Below are positions 9,616 to 17,533 of a DNA stretch of 64,000 nt, piece by piece. Position 1 is the stretch's first letter. Every line of letters starts with the position of its first letter. Below the pieces are notes generated by a model that saw nothing but the letters and a program-made list of their open reading frames with translations, was not told the DNA's origin and ran no database searches. The DNA is from Deinococcus sp. AJ005. Lineage in GTDB: Bacteria > Deinococcota > Deinococci > Deinococcales > Deinococcaceae. The stretch spans positions 2,499,001 through 2,563,000 of the forward strand of contig NZ_CP044990.1 of assembly GCF_009017495.1 (NCBI RefSeq), in the 5' to 3' direction. Position numbers and translations under genes: made by a program.

Positions 9616-9652
9616 GGCCAGAGGCGCAGTTGTCGCTCCTGGCCTTCTCTTT
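9616..9652 (+). terminator. Rho-independent terminator
   Basis: Stem GGCCAG...CTGGCC (9616-9621 with 9639-9644), extended inward by a partly paired GGCG/CGCT segment, followed by TTCTCTTT. It lies 10 bases after the tRNA-like CCA end. Confidence 0.6.
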
Positions 9653-9752
9653 CGGAGCGATCAAGGCCGTGCCGCAGGGATGAAGTGCGTAACACAGGAC
9701 AGTGTTTTGGAGCAGGAAGGCAGGACGTTGCTGGGCCACCGCGAGACCCGTC

Positions 9753-9769
9753 GAAGTTCTTGCCGTGTT
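9753..9769 (+). repeat. Copy 1 of a 17-bp interspersed repeat
   Basis: GAAGTTCTTGCCGTGTT, identical to 10452-10468 and to the reverse complement of 10693-10709. All three copies fall within 1 kb of non-coding DNA and I see no others in the window. Confidence 0.7.
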
Positions 9770-10031
9770 GCACCCGAACGCCCCAGGCATGTCCCAGGGC
9801 GGGTGAGAGTGGCGGGGCGGGAGCACCAGCGCCCACCGGAGAGATCACGCGGTCCCGAACTCCCCGGAACTCACACAGGTCTGCCCTGGGTGCGGCCTGC
9901 GGCCTTGTCGACGCGTCAGAAGGAGCGTCTCCTGTGCAGATGTGCAGGCCGTTCATCTGCGTGTGTGACAGGAAAGCGTATGACCCGCACCGCTAAAGTG
10001 CGTCGTCTCACCGAGGCGAGAGAGACCCCAC

Positions 10032-10076
10032 AGCAGCCCATCCATCAACCCCGAAGCGGGTGGTGCGTGGGCTGCT
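10032..10076 (-). terminator. Strong hairpin downstream of the small gene at 10092-10412
   Basis: AGCAGCCCA (10032-10040) pairs perfectly with TGGGCTGCT (10068-10076), with further pairing of ACCCC and GGGT inside. It begins 16 bases after the minus-strand stop. There is no T run, so it may be an atypical terminator or an mRNA-stabilising hairpin. Confidence 0.4.
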
Positions 10077-10091
10077 TGGCTGTGGCTCAAA

Positions 10092-10412
10092 TCAGGCCGC
10101 GATGACCTGTCCATTGGCCTCCAGCACATGATCCAGCGTGAAGTGAACTTGCTGGCCGAAACGGATCTCGGCGAAGTGGTCCAGCGGCGTGATCAGGCGC
10201 CCCAGATAGACGCCGTCGTCAGAGCAAGCCAGCACTTCCACCCACCCCGTCTCGGAGCGCAGGGCGGCCCCAAAGCTGTCCTCGACGAGCAGACAGGCGT
10301 GTGTGCCAGGCGCAAGGTGGCGGTGATGCCTGTAGGCGGCGCGGAAGCTGTAGGTGCATTCGGTGGCGGTGGCCGTGTCGATGGCTGGCGTGGTACTGGA
10401 TATTGGGTTCAT
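10092..10412 (-). CDS. Hypothetical protein, 106 aa
   Basis: A small protein with GGAGA just upstream of the ATG. The second half (GWVEVLACSDDGVYLGRL, then FGQQVHFTLDHVLEA) reads like a compact beta-rich domain, vaguely similar to DUF2314-type proteins. No catalytic motif, membrane segment or signal peptide is evident. Copies of the 17-bp repeat lie on both sides of it, at 9753, 10452 and 10693. Function unknown. Confidence 0.55.
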   Translation of the reverse strand: MNPISSTTPAIDTATATECTYSFRAAYRHHRHLAPGTHACLLVEDSFGAALRSETGWVEVLACSDDGVYLGRLITPLDHFAEIRFGQQVHFTLDHVLEANGQVIAA

Positions 10413-10451
10413 GGTGTCTCCTCAGAAGCTGCTGTCTGCATACCTCTCGGT

Positions 10452-10468
10452 GAAGTTCTTGCCGTGTT
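10452..10468 (+). repeat. Copy 2 of the 17-bp interspersed repeat
   Basis: Same 17 bases as 9753-9769, located 40 bp upstream of the minus-strand gene start at 10412. Confidence 0.7.
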
Positions 10469-10692
10469 CATCGCAGCGGGCAAGACAACGCCCGAAGCTG
10501 GTGCGCTTCGCGTAGGGGTGGGGAGTAGGGGGGCGTCCTTGCAACCTTGTCGTGGCCTGGTTGCGGGGCGACGCGCAGAGAACTGGGCAGGAACGGTGTC
10601 ATGGCGGGGCCGAAGCCTCAATGTTTCTCTTCCGGTGAAAGCGTCAACGCTGGGTCTCCAACGTGGAAGGCAACCTGTCCCAGACAGCGCAC

Positions 10693-10709
10693 AACACGGC
10701 AAGAACTTC
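10693..10709 (-). repeat. Copy 3 of the 17-bp interspersed repeat (inverted)
   Basis: Reverse complement of the repeat at 9753. The match with copy 1 extends to 19 bases (CAACACGGCAAGAACTTCG on the plus strand). Confidence 0.7.
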
Positions 10710-11159
10710 GGTGAGCGGGGTTGACAGACGCACGACGAGCCTCGCAGATGCCCCCGGAGTGGGGGGGGGGTAGCAGCGGTCCCAGGTAGATGCGCCTCAC
10801 CCCTGCATCGACGTAGATTTTTGTCCGGCGAACCCCGTAGAGGTCTTGCTTGCAGGCGCATGTCGTGGCGTGGGGTGTCTGCCGCACCGCGAGTCCCTAG
10901 ACCGGCGCACCTCAACCGGACCAACGTGGGCGTCTGCTGTTAGGGCGACTTGAGGTGCTGTTGGGTGTTTAACTCAGCGTGCGGCGCTGAACTGACGCGG
11001 CTCAGATCCCGTAGCGCAGGGCCGGAGTCTCCCCACCGAAGTGCTTGGCATGACCAAGGAACAATAGCGTGTCCAACAGCTTCTCAACCGCTGTACACGA
11101 TTGAGAAACCGTCGCGATGAGGCGACATCAGAAACTCATGTCAAGCAAAGCAGTGAGAT

Positions 11160-12101
11160 CTAATAGGGACCGCCGAATACTAAACCATTTGAGAGCATTC
11201 TCTTGGTCTGATCCGAAAGTACAATTTCAACACCCTCACTAGCCGCCAGTTCCAATGCCTGTGGAAGTACTTGCCCCATAGCATAGATGCGAAGTTTTTC
11301 TCCTGGCTCTACTTCTCTCAATAGAGATCTAATTTGATGTCCCTTAATAGTTTCGCCAGAATCACTTATATACACTCTTACTACGTCATTGGAGTGTTTA
11401 AAAATAGCTTGACTTAGCTGCTCTGAGGATCGTGGAAAGATCCGATATGAATCTAAGTTCGGGACAACTTTAAGCAATAGATTGAGACGCTCGTAAGAAG
11501 AAAGACTAGGTAGTTTAGAAGAGAACCAGATGGATTCGGACTTCGCCTGGTGCCCATTGCTTATAGTAAAGCTACCTGACCCTATCCAGGAAAATATAGC
11601 ACCTCTACTCTTCGAGTCAGCTTCGATTATTGCCTCGTTAAGAAAGGGAATCAAAGATCTTGGAGGAACATCTTTGATCACATCATAGTTATCAGCGACC
11701 ACGTGCTGTAAAACCTCCTCTATCACTGCCTGATTCTGAAGGCTACTCGTGTTCTCAAGGAGTGCTTTCGTCATAAAGTCAACGATCATGTGCCCCTCTT
11801 CTGCTGTGGGTTCTTTCATGAATAAACCAGCGCTCATATATCTAGGGTCAGAGGGCAGATCGCCCGCATTCATCAGTTCTCTAGCCCAACTCGTCAGGGT
11901 GTAACTGTTGTATCCAACGCGCCTGATTGGGCTATATCCATCCGACTGGTTTAGTAATTTGGATGTAAGATTTGTGATGCCGCTTGCATCATCTTCAACT
12001 ACCGTTTTAATATCTTCTATGCTCATAGGGTCATCTGAACTATAAAGCGCATTGAGTACTTCATTGTAGATTGTTTTAGTTCTGGGGGATCTGCTATTCA
12101 T
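11160..12101 (-). CDS. AT-rich hypothetical protein with N-terminal winged-helix-like segment
   Basis: 313 residues, start preceded by AAAGGAG. Base composition is clearly lower in GC than every neighbour, with many A/T third positions, which suggests recent acquisition. Residues 1-75 (TIYNEVLNALYSSDDPMSIEDI...) look like a winged-helix unit. The rest is alpha/beta with no motif I know. The C-terminal part (VRVYISDSGETIKGHQIRS, then EKLRIYAMGQVLPQALELAA) could be a small ligand-sensing domain. It sits alone between the repeat-rich region and the restriction island, in the same orientation as the island. It might be an island regulator or an independent cargo gene; function unknown. Confidence 0.6.
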   Translation of the reverse strand: MNSRSPRTKTIYNEVLNALYSSDDPMSIEDIKTVVEDDASGITNLTSKLLNQSDGYSPIRRVGYNSYTLTSWARELMNAGDLPSDPRYMSAGLFMKEPTAEEGHMIVDFMTKALLENTSSLQNQAVIEEVLQHVVADNYDVIKDVPPRSLIPFLNEAIIEADSKSRGAIFSWIGSGSFTISNGHQAKSESIWFSSKLPSLSSYERLNLLLKVVPNLDSYRIFPRSSEQLSQAIFKHSNDVVRVYISDSGETIKGHQIRSLLREVEPGEKLRIYAMGQVLPQALELAASEGVEIVLSDQTKRMLSNGLVFGGPY

Positions 12102-12331
12102 TTTCGACTCCTTTGCACCAGCTAGTCGTGCATCGTTACACCTTGATGAAGTAGCTGGCGTGCAGAGAGTAACTCAGAATTCATTTTTACGATCTGAGAT
12201 TTTCGTCATTGAGCATTCAGACCGTTTTTTACTGTGGTTCGTCTAATAAAGTTAACCTATTTTCGACATAAACTGATGTGAGGTCAGGGACGGCCCGCAG
12301 CCCCTCAACGTCCTCAATTTTCCAGCGACTT

Positions 12332-12462
12332 GCTTACATGCACCGCAGGAGTCGCCTTGACTTACGTCCGCCCGCACGAGACGCCTGACTTACGTCCACC
12401 CAGTGACATGAATGACAAGGTGACAACCGGAGAGCGCCAAGTCATCCCGTCATTCATGTCAC
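12332..12462 (-). repeat. Left iterated repeat array flanking the restriction island
   Basis: Two copies of GACTTACGTCC (12359-12369, 12387-12397; 28-bp period) and a third diverged unit at 12332-12345 precede a perfect 14-bp inverted repeat, GTGACATGAATGAC at 12403-12416 with GTCATTCATGTCAC at 12449-12462. Read on the minus strand, the order and sequence resemble the array at 24566-24812 on the other side of the island. The array ends 18 bp before the hsdR stop codon. Confidence 0.65.
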
Positions 12463-12479
12463 CCACTTCTAAAAGCTGC

Positions 12480-15446
12480 TCAGCGGCCCCCGCCCTTCTC
12501 CCTCGGCGGCGGCGAGTACGTCAGATCGAACACCATGTTCTGGAGCCACTTCTTGAAGCTGCCGTTGTCGGAGTACGCCTTGAAGACGTTGGTGTTGCTC
12601 TTCATGACCCTGATCAACACCCGGTCCACCGCGCGGTCATTCTCGACACGGGCGTTCTGTCTGTCGGAGTGCTGCACGGCGTTCTGATAGGCAGGGTCCA
12701 GGGCCACCAGCGCTGGGATCTCCTCGGTGATCAGCTTGTAGACGCGGTCATCGGCGCTCCAGCCCGTGTTGCCGAACTGGTCATGGAACGCCTTGAGGAT
12801 GTTGCTCAGGCGCTCCAGCTCCGGGCCAATCTGGGCACCTGCCCCTGCCACCGGAACCGGGTCCAGCTCCGCGTCAGCGTCGGCCAACAAGATCTTGATC
12901 ATCGCCTGCTTCTCAGCGCGGTAGCTGTCCATGTCGATGGTCTCCAGGATGCCGCGTGACAGGTCCTCGTCCCTGGGGGCAGGCAACTTGGGAATCAGGA
13001 AGCTCAGGAAGATCGAGAGCCGCTCCCAGGCCGCCGTCGTGTACGGCAGCAGCGATGCCAGAAAGCTGTACGTGCGCACGAAGGTCTTCGCCTGCCCCTT
13101 GAAGGCCACCTGCCCGTCCTCGTCCAGTTCGTTGTAGACGGCCACGCAGGCGTCCAGCACCGGGTCGAGCTGCTCACGCGGCGCGTCAGTCAAGTACAGC
13201 CCTGAGAGCGTATCCACGTCGATCTGCGAGTACACCTGCGCCCCGTCCAGGTCCGCCTTGAGGTCGTGCAGCTTGTTCGGGTCGGTCTCGTCGCTCAGGA
13301 CCGTGGCGCGGTAGTACTCCTCGAAGGACTTCTGGATGGTCCCGGTGTCGTTGTAAAAGTCCAGCACGAACACGTCATGCTTCTTCGGGTGTGCCCGGTT
13401 CAGGCGCGAGAGGGTCTGCACCGCCTTGATGCCCGACAGCGGCTTGTCCACATACATGGTGTGCAGCAGCGGCTCGTCGTAGCCGGTCTGGAACTTGTCC
13501 GCGCAGATCAGGAAGCGGTAGGGGTCCTCCTGAATCCTATCGGGGATGTCCGTGGACGGGAAGCCATTGAGGCTCGCCTCGCTCACCTTTACCCCCCTGA
13601 ACTCGGGTTCGCCTGAGAACGCCACGATGGCGCGGTACGGACTCTTGCGCTCCGCCAGGGCGGCGTTCACGGCGTGGAAGTACTCGAGAGCCTGCTGGAT
13701 GCTGCCGGTGACCACCATCGCGCGGGCCTGACCGCCGATCTTCTGAAGGGCCAGCACCTGGGCGTGAAAGTGATCCACCATGATCCCGGCCTTGACGCGG
13801 ATGGCGTGCTCGTGGCCCTCGACGTAGGCCCGCAGCTTCTTCTGGGCACGCCGCACGTCGAACTCGGGGTCCGCCTCGACGGTCTTGATCAGGCGGTAGT
13901 AGCTGCCCACGGGCGTGTAGTGCGCCAGCACGTCCAGGATGAAGCCCTCCTGGATCGCCTGTTTCATGCTGTACAGGTGGAACGGCTGGTGGGGCACCTT
14001 GCCGCCCCCTGGCACCGGGGTGCCGAAGATCTCCAGGGTCTTGTTCTTCGGCGTGGCCGTGAACGCGAAGTAGCTGGCGTTGGGCAGCATCTTGCGCGCC
14101 TGCATGCGCCGCTGGAGCGTGTCGTTGATCAGGTCCTCGGGATCGTCTGTACCTTCACTGCCGTCCTGAGCACCCGCCATCGCTTCGTTCATCGCGGCGG
14201 CGCTGCGGCCCCCCTGACTGGAATGCGCCTCGTCGATCAGGATGGCGAAGCGTCTGCCGCCCTCCAGGCTGATTTCATCAAGGATGAAGGGGAACTTCTG
14301 GACGGTGGTGATGATGATCTTCTTGCCGCTCTGGAGAAAGCCCTTCAGGTCGCCCGAGTGGACCGCGTGACCCACCGTCGCCCCCACCTGCGCGAAGTGC
14401 TTGATGGTGTCCCTGATCTGCTTGTCGAGGATGCGGCGGTCCGTGACCACCACCACCGAGTCGAAGACCGGCTGGCCGCCGCGTTCCAGACCCACGAGTT
14501 GATGCGCCAGCCACGCGATGGAGTTGGACTTGCCGCTGCCCGCCGAATGCTGGATCAGGTAGCGCTGCCCTGGCCCGTGTTCGCCCGCGTGGGCCAGCAA
14601 CCGGCGCACCACGTCCAACTGGTGGTAGCGCGGGAAGACCTGCTCGCGGCGCTTCTTCTTGGTCTTCGGATGCTCGCGCTCCACGATCTGGGCGTAGTTC
14701 TCCAGGATGTTGGTCAGGCCCTCTGGCCGCAGCACCTCTTCCCAGAAGTACGCGGTCTTGAGACCGTGCGGATTGGGGGGGTTGCCGGCCCCATTATTCC
14801 AGCCCTGGTTGAACGGCAAGAACCACGACGCCTTGCCCTGGAGGTGGGTGCAGAAGCGGACCTCGGCGTCGTCGATGGCAAAGTGCGCCACGCAGCGGCC
14901 CAGGCCGAACAGCAGCTCGCGTGGGTCGCGGTCACGCTTGTACTGCTCCACGGCGTCGGCCACCGTCTGCTTGGTCAGGCTGTTCTTGAGTTCGGCGGTG
15001 GCGATAGGCAGTCCGTTGATGAACAGCCCCAGATCCAGCGCCAGCGCAGTCTCGTTGCGGCTGTAGCGGAGCTGCCGGGTCACGCTGAAGCGGTTGTGGG
15101 CATGCTGCTCGGCAGCCTTGACGTTGCCGGACGTGGGGGTGCCGTAGAACAGCTCCAGATGGTGCGCGCCGTGCGAGACCCCTTTGCGTAGCACGTCCAC
15201 CACGCCCCGCTTGGTGATCTCGCCCTGAAGCCGCGACAGGAACTTGTGACGGGTCGGCGAGGCGCTGCGCAGGTCAAAGGCGTCCACCAGCGCGGGCTGT
15301 GTCACCTCCAGAAAGGCGGTGAGCTGTGCGAGGTCCACGGCGTACTCGCGCTCGTAGTCCTGTGGGGTGCCTGCGAGCCAGCCGCCCCCAGTCAGCGAGT
15401 CGACGATCAGGCGCTCCAGGCCCGCTTCCGAAGTGTCTGTGTGCAT
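12480..15446 (-). CDS. hsdR: Type I restriction enzyme, R (motor/nuclease) subunit
   Basis: 988 residues from the ATG at 15446, which has GGAGG upstream; an in-frame start at 15482 lacks this. N-terminal nuclease: an acidic stretch followed by ATAELKNSLTK, the E-x-K part of the PD-(D/E)XK site. Motor: Walker A SAGSGKSNSIAWLA, DEAH box LIDEAHSSQ, motif III AFTATPKN, later SRLNRAHPKKHDVFVLDF. A C-terminal helical region would contact HsdM. HsdR translocates DNA using ATP and cuts unmodified DNA away from the target. It is the last gene of the operon, unusually separated from hsdS by four other genes. No broken motif is seen, so it should be active. Confidence 0.93.
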   Translation of the reverse strand: MHTDTSEAGLERLIVDSLTGGGWLAGTPQDYEREYAVDLAQLTAFLEVTQPALVDAFDLRSASPTRHKFLSRLQGEITKRGVVDVLRKGVSHGAHHLELFYGTPTSGNVKAAEQHAHNRFSVTRQLRYSRNETALALDLGLFINGLPIATAELKNSLTKQTVADAVEQYKRDRDPRELLFGLGRCVAHFAIDDAEVRFCTHLQGKASWFLPFNQGWNNGAGNPPNPHGLKTAYFWEEVLRPEGLTNILENYAQIVEREHPKTKKKRREQVFPRYHQLDVVRRLLAHAGEHGPGQRYLIQHSAGSGKSNSIAWLAHQLVGLERGGQPVFDSVVVVTDRRILDKQIRDTIKHFAQVGATVGHAVHSGDLKGFLQSGKKIIITTVQKFPFILDEISLEGGRRFAILIDEAHSSQGGRSAAAMNEAMAGAQDGSEGTDDPEDLINDTLQRRMQARKMLPNASYFAFTATPKNKTLEIFGTPVPGGGKVPHQPFHLYSMKQAIQEGFILDVLAHYTPVGSYYRLIKTVEADPEFDVRRAQKKLRAYVEGHEHAIRVKAGIMVDHFHAQVLALQKIGGQARAMVVTGSIQQALEYFHAVNAALAERKSPYRAIVAFSGEPEFRGVKVSEASLNGFPSTDIPDRIQEDPYRFLICADKFQTGYDEPLLHTMYVDKPLSGIKAVQTLSRLNRAHPKKHDVFVLDFYNDTGTIQKSFEEYYRATVLSDETDPNKLHDLKADLDGAQVYSQIDVDTLSGLYLTDAPREQLDPVLDACVAVYNELDEDGQVAFKGQAKTFVRTYSFLASLLPYTTAAWERLSIFLSFLIPKLPAPRDEDLSRGILETIDMDSYRAEKQAMIKILLADADAELDPVPVAGAGAQIGPELERLSNILKAFHDQFGNTGWSADDRVYKLITEEIPALVALDPAYQNAVQHSDRQNARVENDRAVDRVLIRVMKSNTNVFKAYSDNGSFKKWLQNMVFDLTYSPPPREKGGGR

Positions 15447-15509
15447 CACTGGCCTCCAGCCTGAACGTGCAGGGCCGCGCACACAACGGGACGTGTTCCG
15501 CCAAGTCGA

Positions 15510-16637
15510 TCAGCCCTCATCTTCGTCCTCTCCCGCTTCTACCGCCGCGACGATCTCGTCCATCCGGGACACGAACTCCTGCATGGCGGCCCCGGCCAGA
15601 TCGAGGCTGTGGAACTTGCTGAAGTAGGTGGGTCCCTTGCGCATCAGGCGCAGGTTGAACAGCCGCATGCCGTCCGTGTGGCCTGGGCTGAGCAGCAAGT
15701 CGCGTACGTCCTCAAAGCTGCCCGCCACGAGTTGCACCTGATCGTGGCCTCCCGGCTTGTACTGCTGGTCGGTGGTCTCCCAGCCCAGTTCGGTCAGGCG
15801 CGCTCGCCACTGTGCTCCGAACTCCTGCTGATAGACGCTGCTGGCGAGGTGAAAGCTGGCCCAGATGCCGTGCTCGTCGACGCCCAGCGCCAGCACTTCT
15901 TGCATGTTGAGGCTGACCCGGCAGTACAGCGAGGTGCGAGGTGGCCCGCCGTACGGCAGGCACGACACGTTCCAGAAGGTCAGCTCGGTACGCCGGGGGA
16001 ACGGGACGGCCTGATCTAGGTACAGCCCCAGCAACAACAACACGTCGTGCGCCTGTGGCAACGTCATGAACCGCTCGAAGCTCCGGTGATGCCGACGGCG
16101 CAGGTCATCGTCCCGCACCTGCTCCTCGGCGTCCTGCAAGTCCGCCACGTCGCCGCCCAGCCAGCGCTCCTGCTCGTCGGGCGACACCAGCAGGTCCAGG
16201 TCGCGCTCCCCCGTCACCACACTCATGTGCGCGATGTTCCGCAGCCCCAGGCCCTGCGCTTCCAGGTGGTGGATGTGCTGCCGCTCCACCTCGTCGAGCT
16301 TGGCCCTGGACACGGGCTTGAAGGTCAGGTGTGAGAGGTCCGCGTGGGTCTTGCGGTGCTGGTTGAAGCGGCTGACCACGTCGACGGCCTGCCCAACGTA
16401 GCGCTCGCCGTTCTCGAAGCCCAGGACGTAGATGCCGCAGCGCTTGCCACGCGCGTGCAGGTCCGCCACCGACAGTCGCCCGCGCACGTCCTGCCACGCC
16501 GGGAAGCCCAGCGCCCAGAGGTCTTCGTCACCGGGCAGTACAGGAGCAGCCTGTGTCCGCTCGCCCTCGTTCTGCTCAGGGACGCCCAGTGCGTCCAGCC
16601 TCTCCAACTCCTGCCGCCTGCCCAGCTCACCCGTCAC
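15510..16637 (-). CDS. GIY-YIG nuclease domain protein
   Basis: 375 residues. Residues ~65-135 hold a GIY-YIG domain: CGIYVLGFENGERYVGQ, an arginine in VVSRFNQH, and a metal-binding glutamate in EVERQHIHHLEAQ. The remaining ~240 residues are not recognised and contain no second obvious nuclease motif. The start overlaps the preceding gene by 4 bases (GTGA), so the two are translationally coupled, and hsdR follows after 63 bases. GIY-YIG domains occur in restriction enzymes, homing enzymes and repair nucleases. Its place inside a type I restriction operon suggests an accessory defence nuclease; that role is inferred. Confidence 0.75.
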   Translation of the reverse strand: MTGELGRRQELERLDALGVPEQNEGERTQAAPVLPGDEDLWALGFPAWQDVRGRLSVADLHARGKRCGIYVLGFENGERYVGQAVDVVSRFNQHRKTHADLSHLTFKPVSRAKLDEVERQHIHHLEAQGLGLRNIAHMSVVTGERDLDLLVSPDEQERWLGGDVADLQDAEEQVRDDDLRRRHHRSFERFMTLPQAHDVLLLLGLYLDQAVPFPRRTELTFWNVSCLPYGGPPRTSLYCRVSLNMQEVLALGVDEHGIWASFHLASSVYQQEFGAQWRARLTELGWETTDQQYKPGGHDQVQLVAGSFEDVRDLLLSPGHTDGMRLFNLRLMRKGPTYFSKFHSLDLAGAAMQEFVSRMDEIVAAVEAGEDEDEG

Positions 16638-16891
16638 GCCCTCTCCTGTTTGCTCAGCAGCACTCCGGCTACCGCCGCGAGGTCCGGGTCAAAGGTCAGG
16701 AAGCGGATGTCCCCATGCGCCCGCGCCTCCAGTGCCGAGGCCAGATGCAGGGTGTCCAGGCTGGGCTGCCGCTTATCGATGTACATGTCGTTGATGGTGG
16801 CGTGGCGCACTCCTGAACCCTCGACCAGTTGCTTGCGGTTGAGGCGATGCTGCGCCAGCAGTTCGGGCAGCAGGACACGAATCTGGGTCAT
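16634..16891 (-). CDS. XRE-type HTH fused to the C-terminal part of a PIN-like domain
   Basis: 85 residues from ATG 16891; an upstream start at 16957 would add 22 poorly conserved residues. The first half (ELLAQHRLNRKQLVEGSGVRHATINDMYIDKRQ) is an XRE helix-turn-helix. The second half (SLDTLHLASALEARAHGDIRFLTFDPDLAAVA) looks like the last third of a PIN nuclease, keeping the D..H.ASAL and TFD elements. The PIN N-terminus with its first catalytic aspartate is absent, so nuclease activity is unlikely. It may regulate the downstream genes; its stop overlaps the GIY-YIG start. Alternative: a diverged, purely regulatory XRE protein whose tail resembles PIN by chance. Confidence 0.55.
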   Translation of the reverse strand: MTQIRVLLPELLAQHRLNRKQLVEGSGVRHATINDMYIDKRQPSLDTLHLASALEARAHGDIRFLTFDPDLAAVAGVLLSKQERA

Positions 16892-17063
16892 GACCCACTC
16901 TAGACGGTTGACTGTCACACGGCCTGCCAGGGTACATGCAGCACCCCGCTTCATCAAACACCCGTCAAAGCATGTGAGATGCGGAGAAGAGCGTGTCGGA
17001 CGCTTTCAGAACCACACTCTCTACTGAGAACACCCTGAGCAAGCAAGACGCCCTCAAGCAAGC

Positions 17064-17524
17064 TCACAGCGGCCCGTAGACCACCACCTGCACGCCGGGC
17101 AGCGCACCTAGCGCCGCCACGATGCGGGCGCGCACCGCAGGCCAGGGCAGCCCACCCAGTCCGGCCCCCAGTGCAGGCAGGGCCGCGCTCTGCACACCCA
17201 GCCGCTGCAAGTCGGCGGCCAGCGCCGCCAGCCCGGACTCAATGTCTTCCATGCGGCTCGCATCCCACCAGTGACGCTTGGTGGGGAAGTTGATCAGGTA
17301 CTCTGGCCCGCCAGAGTCGCCCCGCTCGGTGATAAACATGTACCCCGGCACCACCTCGCCGCGCTTGCACGCCGCCGCGTAGGCCCTAAAGTTCTCCGAG
17401 TACTGGGTCTTGAACTGCAACGCGATCCCCCGGCCCATCACGCCCACGCAGTTGACCGCGTTGACCAGCGCCTGCACGTCCGCTGCCAGCAGGTCACCCC
17501 GGACGTTGGGACAGGGTCAGTCAT
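17064..17524 (-). pseudogene. DarG-like macro domain gene with apparent frameshift near the start
   Basis: The frame from a GTG at 17477 encodes 137 residues of a macro domain: ALVNAVNCVGVMGRGIALQFK, PGYMFITERGD, INFPTKRHWWDASRMEDIESGL, PALGAGLGGL. These are hallmarks of the DarG/ALC1-like ADP-ribosyl-DNA hydrolase group. The conserved beginning (NVRGDLLAADVQ) lies upstream in the same frame but is cut off by a TGA. The only good start, ATG 17524 with GGAG upstream, is one frame off. A single missing base near 17505-17510 in a short C/A run would join MTDPVP to NVRGDLL. Either the gene is broken or the sequence has an indel error. No DarT toxin is recognisable nearby. Confidence 0.75.
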
Positions 17525-17533
17525 ACGCTCTCC

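Larger units (their letters stand above)
10413..11159. other. Gene-poor interval with repeats and a G homopolymer
   Basis: It contains two copies of the 17-bp repeat and a run of ten G at about 10760-10769. Minus-strand frames near 10800-10887 encode KQDLYGVRRTKIYVDAGVR, which might be a decayed gene disrupted at the homopolymer, but I cannot identify it. The right part, from 10930, shows nothing recognisable. Confidence 0.35.

Noticed and set aside
12221..12290. Radiation/desiccation response motif upstream of the AT-rich gene
   Set aside because: Only a TTATGTC-like half site is seen; the palindromic partner is absent.
13674..15191. 505-codon plus-strand frame opposite hsdR
   Set aside because: An antisense shadow of the restriction subunit; no independent start signal or motif.
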